Assembly: GCA_033032865.1 (NCBI GenBank)
Contig: JAWHQI010000735.1
Span: 62,001-126,000 of the forward strand
Direction: 5' to 3'
Origin: Dactylorhiza incarnata
Lineage: Eukaryota; Streptophyta; Magnoliopsida; Asparagales; Orchidaceae
DNA: 64,000 nt
Shown: positions 37,701 through 47,655 of the stretch, one piece after another
How positions within the stretch are numbered: position 1 is the stretch's first letter
How the letters are laid out: each line of letters opens with the position of its first letter
Program-made: the position numbers and the translations under genes
The notes under the pieces: generated by a model
Told to the model about the DNA's origin: nothing
Database searches by the model: none
The model's input: only the letters and a program-made list of their open reading frames with translations

Positions 37701-40700
37701 TGCGACACTACTAACACCACTCATTAGAGTTCCATTAGGGAACAATTGCGCACTCACTTCACATTCATCATGCGTCATTGATGGTGTCCAGAAAAGAAAC
37801 AATGTTCAGAGCATAAATATGCAGTTAACAAAACTGGTTTTTAAATATCAAAAATGTTTTCTCCAATGTATAGGAGGCGACAATTATAGGCACATAACAT
37901 GCCTCTTCTCAATGGATTAAGCAGCAATGAAGATTGAAATTTTTTGGATCAAGACAAGCCTACCTTTTCCATCAAATTGCTAACATCATTGCCCTCTTTG
38001 TTAATGCGGGCAGCCCCTAACTCGACTCCAGATACCCTTTCGGCAAACTTCAAGGCGCTTAAGCTCTCCAAATATGAGTTGGCATCTGGGTTTATCTGCA
38101 CAAACATAAGAGTCTTTGCATGGCCACCTGCAGAAAGAAGAACAATATAGATGTGGGGTTATTACAAACTGACTTAACCATTTAGCTTTGTAGAAGTAAC
38201 ATGTTCTGTGCAGTTTTTGAAAACTAATTAAAAATGGGGAAAACATACCTAATGAACTTTGTAGCACTTGTGTTAGTTTGCTATTTCGATACGGAACATG
38301 TGCATTTTTTTGTGACAGAGCAAATATGACATCCCCAAGAGCAGATAAGGATTTGTTAATATGCTGAGCTTCCTTGAGTCTATCTCCCATCACTTCAGAT
38401 CGATCAACTCTCTCGCTTCCAGCAAGGTCTACCAAATGAAGAGATCCACAAAAAGTTGATCTAGTCTTTAAATCACTACCTCGAATGTGGACAGTTACTA
38501 CACTGGAAAGATAATTTGTGATTGAAATTGAAGAGAACAATAAAATGGAAAAATTACAAATTTGATGCGCATATTAAATACCTGTGGGAACGGCTACTAC
38601 TTGTGTTTAGAGCTGTGGCACTGACAGCTCTATTTGTTTGTCCAATATTCATGAGTTCCAACACATCAGAAGTTGAATTAACAGGATGCATAATTGCATC
38701 AGGGATAGCTAGCCCATTTGGTTGAGAGGAACTCAAAATCCCGAGTGTGAGCATGTTACAGTTAAGGAGATTCCATAATATAAAGGATACAAGCAAAAAA
38801 CCAAGAAAAAACACTCGGTAACTTTCATATATTATCATAATATAAGAATAGCTTTCTAAAACAAGGAGTTTGTGGGCATGGGAGTTCACATTCAAAGGAT
38901 ATTTCTTTTGAGATGGATCATTCGCAAGTAGGTCCCGTACTTGTTCATTATATATCTCAATCATCTGCACCCCAACTTCATACAATATGGAATTTCTTCT
39001 GCTCTGAGAAATATGAAAAAGATCATTCAATGCTCGACAATTGACACCCCATCCTTCTTCAGTTGGTGAATCGGGTCCACTCTACAGAATAAAGTTACTT
39101 CATAAGCATATTAAACAGTTCATAATGAAAAATAAATTATGGTAGGAATAGAGGAATCTGTATACCATTGTGTAAGTTTTGCCTGATCCAGTTTGGCCGT
39201 ATGCAAAGATACAAACATTATAACCATCAAGAATGGAACGTACTAGAGGCTGGATGTCCAAATAGACTTCCCCTATTAAAACATCAAGCGAAGTATGAAT
39301 CAGCCATATAATTATTAAGCACAGACTCTCGAAAGTAAATTCTATGTTATCAATATTTTTTTATCTAGAAATTTCATGTATGAATCTGTGTTGAAGACAT
39401 CTAGGAAGATTAAATTTGCATGGATAAAAGTAGGAACCTTGAGTAGCAGATGGGCCATAGACCTTATTGAATTTGAACATTTTTTTTCCATCCTTCACTT
39501 GTTTGGACGGGTTTAATACAACAAGTTCTCCATTCTCACCAATGGAGCCTACAATTGAAGACTTCCTAGATTCTCCCGCAAGGAAAGGCCTTATCCGACA
39601 ATAAACACGGATGTTACCTGACCATTGATGTCAAGCTGCATGAAGTGAAAAGTTTGACTATAGCAAGAAATTTTAAAGACATGTATGATCAATAGTCTAT
39701 ACCTTTCAATTCTTGAACCTCATTGTACAATTTCCTATTTTCTAAGAGAACATTGTGATAATTTGTGGCTTCATCAGTTAATACTTTCAGCTTCATACCT
39801 GTAAAGTGTTTAAACAATAGACGAGTTGAACAGCTCTTCAAACTTCAAAGCTATCTGAATATCTAAAGGATATAGGCAGTTTAGGTTTATCATATGAAAA
39901 AAAATGTAAAATTTCTTACCAAAATTCACAAGTTCATTATTCCTTTTCCTTTCTGCATATATAATTTCCTGTTTGATTGTCTGAGCAGATGTCCTCAGCT
40001 CCTACACATGTATGTGCGTATGATAAGAACCGCAGTGTAATAGTACATATTGTATAAAAAAGTATGAAATACCTGCAATGGTTGAAATTTTAAACTCATA
40101 AAAGCATTTAGAATATGTTCCTTTTGACTGAAATTTTGAAGCTTAGCTTCCAAAGTTTCCTCCAGTGCCTTTATCCCCCTCCTTAACTCTTCTAAAGGGA
40201 ATTCAATATCCTTTAACTTCCCTTCTAGTTCATGCTTAGCTCCATTAGCTTCAATTTCTAGTTGTTCACATTTCTCCTCGTATGATTTCTTTGTTGACTC
40301 GATAACTTGCATGAGTTCTATGATCCTAGTGTCACTGTCTTCTTTCTCCTTCAACAGTCTGCGTATAATGCTCTCAGCAAGTATCTTTTCCTCAACTTTT
40401 TCTTTCTCTGTCTGCATTAGCGATTTAACCATAGACTACTTGTTAGAAAAGTTGAAAAAACTGCCATCAATTAGGAGAAATAGCTTCCAATAACGCACGT
40501 TCATAGAAAACAAAGTCAAAAAATTCAGACACATCTTATGTTTGAGTTTAACTCACATATTCCAATTTAAAGTTTGAGCTAACTAGATAAATTTAATGAA
40601 CAGAAAATTAGAAACAGGTGAAAGAATGAAAGCACGGAAAATTTCAGTAAAACGCATGAAGGATATACAGCAAGCCGTGTAATTTGTTTTAGGCTTCGTT

Positions 40701-43700
40701 CGTTTGGCAGGAAGTGTAATGCAGGAATTGAAATTGACCCAATTCCAATTCCAATTCTGTTGTTCGGCTGAATGTAGGAATTCTGTCACAGAAATTGGAA
40801 CTAGTAATTTCGTTGTTCGGCTGCATATTAGAATTCAGTGGATGGTATTGAAATTTTAAATTTAAAACAGTGACAACAATGCTTCACCACTAGCTCTATA
40901 TCCTGGAGCAAACTATCTTGAAAATAATCATATTAGTCTATAAACAACATTGGAGTTAAGGTGACACAATTCCGAATAGATTTCATTATATTATACTTGA
41001 GCTCATTGATACATCAATGCAAAATATGTTTAGGATTAAAACTACTCCTCACATTTTATTTTGATTTATTCATGTTGAACCATGGTTGCGCCGCTCTCCG
41101 CAAGAGCTTACCAGGCCAGCCCACATCAAGACTGCAGTCCATACACCTCAGCCTACTCTCCACTCTCCGCAAAAGTGGTAGGTTGTTGAGGTCGGGCCTC
41201 GAACCGCCGACCTCCTTTATAAGAGGGGACTCACACCTTCTCTTATACCCAACTAAGCTGCAACGCAGTTGGGTATAAGAGAAGGTGTGAGAGTCCCCTC
41301 TTATAAAGGAGGTCGGCGGTTCGAGTCCCGACCTCAACAACCTACCACTAGGTTGGGGTGTACGGACTGCATTCCTGACGTGGGCTGGCCCGGTAAGCTC
41401 TTGCGGAGAGCGGCGCAACAACTTTTGTTGTAACATGGGCCGCGCCGCTCTCCGCAAGAGCTTACCGGGCCTGCCCACATCAGAACTGCAGTTCGTACAC
41501 CCCAACCTACTCTCCACTCTCTGCAAGAGTGGTAGGTTGTTGAGGTCGGGCCTCAAACCACCAACCTCCTTTATAAGAGGGGACTCACACTTTCTCTTAT
41601 ACCCAACTGCGCTGCAGCTCAGCTGGGTATAAGAGAAGTGCAGCTAAGTTGGGTATAATAGAAGGTGTGAGTCCCCTCTTATAAAGGAGGTTGGCGGTTC
41701 AAGACTCGACCTAAACAACCTACCACTCTTGCGGAGAGTGGAGAGTAGGTTGGGGTGTATGGACTGCAGTCCTGATGTGGGCTGGCCCGGTAAGCTCTTG
41801 CGGAGAGCGGCGCAGCCCATGTTACAACAATTCACTTTCATTCTCCCACTGCAAAGCATGATATTTCACAATGTTTATTTGACTGAATTAAAAAAAAGTA
41901 AACTAGGTCAATTAATCAACCTAAACAAATAATGCTTAATAAGGTCAGCTTAAAGAACTAAAACCTCAACAGAGATTTTCGGCACCAATTGCTTGAAGAA
42001 CCAAAACTTTTCTAAGCTACAGGAAAATAAATGCTTGGTAACAATCCTTCAGAGCTTTCTCATCAAAGAACATCATCACATCCAAATGAACGATTGCAGG
42101 GAACCTCAAATTCAGAAACAAAAAAGAAGCGAGAGTTACCAGGTTTAAAGTCGCATGATCTCGCGAATTCGTCATCCCATTTCCCCAATACGAGCCTTCC
42201 TCTGTGCGCGGGACTGAAGGAGAATGAAGAGACGACGATACCTTTGCTTTCCCGTGCTTTCTCCCCTCTCAACCGTTCATCTCCTTTGTTTTTATTGATT
42301 GAACGGGATTTATGCTCCTATTATTACTTGCAATTTACTATCGGATCACTCATTGAATACACACATCAGTCTAGGGTTTGATTTCCCGGACACTACACCT
42401 AATTTATTTAGTGCTCACGCACCTAGCCTACCCTACATCAGAAACCATCTACATTGTTGTTCTAACTTATCTTATGGTTTACTAGCTTAATAAACACGAG
42501 GTCCGCTGATGAGGTCAGTATTTCGATAATCTCAAGTAAGTTGAAATTAATTATGATGTGTTTTTCATGTTTTTATTTTTCTTGACGCTATATATATGTA
42601 TGCCCGGTTTAGGGCACATATACGATTCTATTATCCGGATCCACTTGGTATCAGAGCAAAGGAATCTTCCGCCGCTCGCCTGCTCGCGTCCCCGCGCCGC
42701 TCGCCTTCTCGCGTCCCTGCTCGCGTCCCCGCGCTCGACTGCTCGCCTGCTCAGCGCTCCGATCTCCTGCGCCCCTCTCGCCGCTTGCAAGCCCCGCCTC
42801 CTCTCGCCGATCTCGCCGATCTCCATGCGTTAGCCGACGCTCTCTCCAGTCGGCCGACGCGTCTTCTCCTGCTCCGCCGTCTCCTTCGGTTTGCCGTTTT
42901 GTCCTCCATGGGGGCTGCCGGCGACGCCCCTCTTCCATCCTCGGGTGCTCTCTTCGTTTTTCAGATTTAGTTTGCACCCGGTGGATGTTCCCTCTTTCCT
43001 CTTGAGATTTTTCAGTTTTTTTCTCTATGGGAGATCATTCCAGCCCAGATCCGTCCACACATTCTCCCTCGTCTCAATCCGGTGCTCTTCCCGGATCTTC
43101 CGCCCCTCCATCTTCGGCTCTTCCGGTTGATGCTTTGCATCGTTCCTCGGGTGATCCTCCTCGGAGTCATGGCCAGTCTTTGAAGATTACTACAGTCGCC
43201 TTGGATGGCACAAATTACCTGGAATGGTCTAGGGCGGCTCAACATGCGATTCGCAGTCACCAGTTGTATGGTCTTATTGATGGTATTATTGTTGAGCCAT
43301 CACGTTCCGATCCCTCATGGCGCAAATGGGATGCGGACAACTCTTTGGTCGTCTTGTGGCTGCTTCATTCGATGTCCCCTCAGGTGTATCGCAGCTATAT
43401 GTTGTTGGACTCCGCATATGATATTTGGACGAGAGCCCGTGATACTTACTCCCAGGCAAGCAGTTCGATGCAGGTATATGAGCTCACTCGCCGTGTTCTG
43501 GAATTGCGACAGGGGACTTTGACCGTTGCCGCCTACTACTCTGAGTTTGAGCGTCTTTATCAGGAGTTGGACTTCTTTAGTACCTTTACTGCTGCTTGTA
43601 CGGTTGATGCGGTGGCCCTTCAGAAGGATAAAGACCGTTTCCGTGTTCATGTCTTCCTTATGGGCCTTAGCATGGAGTTTGATGCTGTTCGTCTGCACAT

Positions 43701-46700
43701 CCTCCATCGTGAGCCCCTTCCCTCCCTTCGGGAGGCATTCAGCATGCTCCTCAGCGATGAGAATCGCCGTCGCACCCTTGGTTCTGCTACCGATCACTCT
43801 GCGCTGACAAGTATGTCTCGTGGCCCTTCTCCTGTTTGTAGTCATTGCGGGAAGACAGGCCATGTCAAAAGCTCCTGTTTTCGTTTGCACCCGCACCTTG
43901 CTCCAAGTGGTCGGGGCTCTAGTACCCGTGGTAGAGGAGGGTACCGTGGTGGTGGTGGTGGTCGTCCCTCTGATGGCCGCTCTCAGTCTTCTGCTCACTC
44001 TACTGCCGTTCTGGATGATACTTCTGGCGGCCTGTCTACCGCTGAGTTAGAGGCCTTCCGTCGCCTGTTGCGCTCTCACACTGACTCTACTCCTGCTTCC
44101 TCCCATGCTGTTGTTGCCACTTCAGGTCTGTCCAGTGCTCATGCCGTGTCTTCCACACCCTCCGAATGGATAATCGACTCAGGTGCGACCGACCACATGA
44201 CTGGCTCTGCCTCAGGTTTTACCTCCTATACTCCTCTTTCTGGTCGTGATAAGGTTATTGCTGCCAATGGCTCCCTCTCTGCCATTGCCGGTAAAGGGAC
44301 AGTTTCATGTTCTCCTGACCTATCACTTTCCTCTGTCTTACATGTTCCTTCTTTTCCTAGAAATTTACTCTCTATTAGTCACTTGACTAACTCCTTACAC
44401 TGTTCTGTGACATTCTTCCCTGATGTTTGTGTTTTTCAGGATCTGGCTACGAGGCGGACACTTGGCAGTGGTAGTAATGTCGGCGACCTGTACTTGCTGA
44501 ACCAGTCTTCTCCCAGTGCCCTATCTTCCACCAGATCTCCGACCCTTGATGACCTTCGACGATGGCATCAGCGCCTTGGCCACCCTTCTCCTTTATATCT
44601 TACTAAATTGTTTCCTGCTTTTTCTCATTTACTTCCGTCTTTTTCTTGTGATGCTTGTGAGCAATCTAAACATGTACGGTGTCGTTCTACTCATTTGTCT
44701 GTCCCTAGTCTGTATCCATTTGATGTTATTCACTCTGATGTTTGGGGTCCATCCCCTGTTCTCTCTTTATCTGGATTTAGATGGTTTGTGACGTTTATTG
44801 ATTGCTACTCTCGCACTACTTGGCTTTATATGCTTAAAAAGAAAAGTGATGTTCTTTCTTGCTTTCAAAATTTTCATAAGATGGTGGTCCAACAATTCGG
44901 AGGCACAATACGTGTGTTACGTAGTGATAATGGTGGGGAATATGACGATCGCGGTGTCTTTGGGGCTTATCTTGCGGACCATGGTATAATTCATCAAACT
45001 ACATGTGTCCACACCTCCACTCAAAATGGGGTGGCCGAACGGAAGAATCGGCAGTTGCTGGAGGTGGCCCGGTGCTTACTTCTTTCTATGCACCTCCCTA
45101 AATCTTATTGGGGGGATGCTGTTCTTACCGCCGCACATCTCATTAACCGCCTTCCGTCCCGTGCTCTCTCGTTTGCTACGCCTCTCTCTCGCCTAGAACA
45201 AAAACACATTGTCCACACCTCTCACCTTCCCCCTCGTATCTTCGGCTTCGTGTGTTTTGTTCATGTCCATACCCCGCATCGTGATAAACTTGATGCGCGG
45301 TCCCTCCGCTGTGTTTTTGTTGGGTATTCCTCTACCACCAAGGGGTATAGATGTTATCACCCTCCGACACGTCGGTATTATTGTACCGTCGATGTCACCT
45401 TTCGTGAGGGGGAGTCGTACTTTGGTCCTCGTCAGGGGGAGATGATTAGTACAGGTGCCGAGATGACCGACTCCCCGCTTCCGATTTGTGCTCCTCCACC
45501 TTCTGTTCCTGCTCCTCCACCTGATCCTACTCCGCCACCTGCTCCTGTTCCTTCTACCTCCGCTCCTCCGATCATATATACATACTCCCGTCGTCCCACG
45601 ACTGTTGAGCATGTGCAGACTGAAGATGTCCCGCCAGTTCCGGTGAATGCCTCCAACCCAGATTCTGATGACGATCTCCATATTCCTCTTGCTCGCCTTA
45701 TAGGTAAGAAGGGTAGCACTAAACATCCCATTGCCAACTACATTCGTTATGATCACCTTTCTCAGGCACATCAAGCCTTTGTTTCTTCTCTCTCATCTAT
45801 TGTTATTCCTAAGACATGGCAGGATGCTGCTCAGATACCTGAATGGAAAGCGGCAATGGAGGAGGAATTGCGTGCCCTGGACAAGAATAAAACATGGCAG
45901 CTGGTGAGCCTTCCTCCAGGGAAGCGAACGGTCGGATCCCGTTGGGTGTTCACAGTTAAACAAAACCAAGATGGTGTTGTGGAGCGGTATAAAGCTCGTT
46001 TGGTGGCTCAGGGATATACCCAGGCCCAGGGCATTGACTACCAGGAGACCTTTTTTCTGTTGCTAAGATGAATTCGATCCGTGTCCTTTTTTCTGTTGCT
46101 GCAAGTCGTAGATGGGAACTACTTCAGCTAGATGTGAAGAATGCTTTTTTGAATGGTGATCTGGAGGAGGAGGTATACATGGATACTCCACCGGGCTCTG
46201 TTATCAAAGGGTCCAAGGGGAAGGTGTGCCGAGTTCTAAAATCTCTGTACGGCTTGAAACAGTCTCCGAGAGCGTGGTTTGGGCGTTTTTACAAGTTCAT
46301 GCTTCAACTTGGGTACACTCAAAGTCATGCTGATCACACGCTCTTTATTAAGAGAAAAGATGCCCTGGTCTCTATTCTGATTGTGTATGTGGACGACATC
46401 ATCATTACCGGGGATCACATGGAGGAGATCATTTACTTGAAGGAACAACTGGGCAAGGAATTTGAAGTTAAAGACCTGGGAAAGCTGAAATATTTCTTGG
46501 GAATTGAAGTGGCAAGGTCTCAACAAGGGATCTTCATCTCCCAAAGAAAGTATACTCTAGATCTTCTTGAAGAGACTGGGATGCTTGGGTGCGCACCCGT
46601 GGACACCCCCATTGAGGCTAATCACAAAATTGATGCAGATACTAGTGGAGAAAAGGTAGATGTCTCAAAATACCAACGTTTGGTTGGACGACTCATATAC

Positions 46701-47622
46701 CTGTCCCATACTCGCCCTGACATTACGTATGTTGTGGGGGTCCTCAGTAGGTATATGCATTCTCCTTCCATTCGTCATCAGCAGGCGGCCTTTAGAGTGC
46801 TACGGTATCTCAAAAAGGCACCCGGCCGTGGGATCCTTTTCAAGAACGGCAAATCTTTAGAAGTTGAAGTGTTTACCGATGCTGATTGGGCTGGTAGCCA
46901 AGATGACAGAAAATCAACTACTGGGTACTGCACTTTTGTGGGAGGCAACCTCGTTTCGTGGAGGAGCAAGAAGCAAAATGTGGTAGCTCGATCAAGTGCA
47001 GAGGCAGAGTATAGGGCAATGGCACAAGGTGTTTGTGAAGGATTGTGGTTGAGGACTCTCCTTCGGGACATTGGCCTTCAGGGAAACAATCCTATCATGA
47101 TCTACTGCGACAACAAAGCCACCATCAGTATTGCGCACAATCCAGTGCAACATGATAGAACCAAACATGTGGAAGTTGATAGACATTTCATCAAGGATCA
47201 TCTAGACAAAGGGAATATCTGCACTCCTTTTGTGAACTCATCCGATCAGCTTGCGGACGTCTTCACCAAGGGTTTATACAGCGACAACTTCAAGGACAAC
47301 ACAAACAAGTTGGGAATGATCAATATATATTCCCAACTTGAGGGGGAGAGTTGAAATTAATTATGATGTGTTTTTCATGTTTTTATTTTTCTTGACGCTA
47401 TATATATGTATGCCCGGTTTAGGGCACATATACGATTCTATTATCCGGTTCCACTAAGTATTCTACAAGCACAGTGTGTGTGGAGATAGTACGCTGACAA
47501 AAATATTGCCATTTCGACAAAAAATGTCACTTCAATATTGTTATGCAAAAAAAACTGCACCGGATCTCATTGCCTTCACACATTGCACATGGGGGAACAG
47601 ATACACATTCCACTAGTCTCTT

Positions 47623-47655
<33 letters not shown>

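Larger units (their letters stand above)
42539..47455 (+). mobile_element. Almost intact Ty1/copia with 107-bp LTRs
   Basis: A 4917-bp element with LTRs 42539-42645 and 47349-47455 that differ at one base by eye, a TGGTATCAGAGC primer site, a GAGGGGGAG polypurine tract, a perfect AAGTA duplication and gag-pol with one frameshift. The LTR ends read AGTTG...CCACT instead of TG...CA. It sits in a kinesin intron in the opposite orientation. Everything points to a recent insertion. Confidence 0.95.

Noticed and set aside
38747..38902. GT-AG reading of the short motor intron
   Set aside because: A GTGAAC donor exists nearby, but no AG acceptor restores the conserved SQKK-LGI join; the AT-AC borders with U12 motifs do.
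42558..42977. Arg/Ala-rich frames on both strands near the start of the copia element
   Set aside because: They cover the LTR and the GC-rich leader before gag; the gag start at 43027 has clear homology, these do not.
43315..43998. 227-codon minus-strand frame
   Set aside because: Opposite strand of copia gag; no motif.
45193..45774. 193-codon minus-strand frame
   Set aside because: Opposite strand of the copia integrase and linker; an effect of codon bias.
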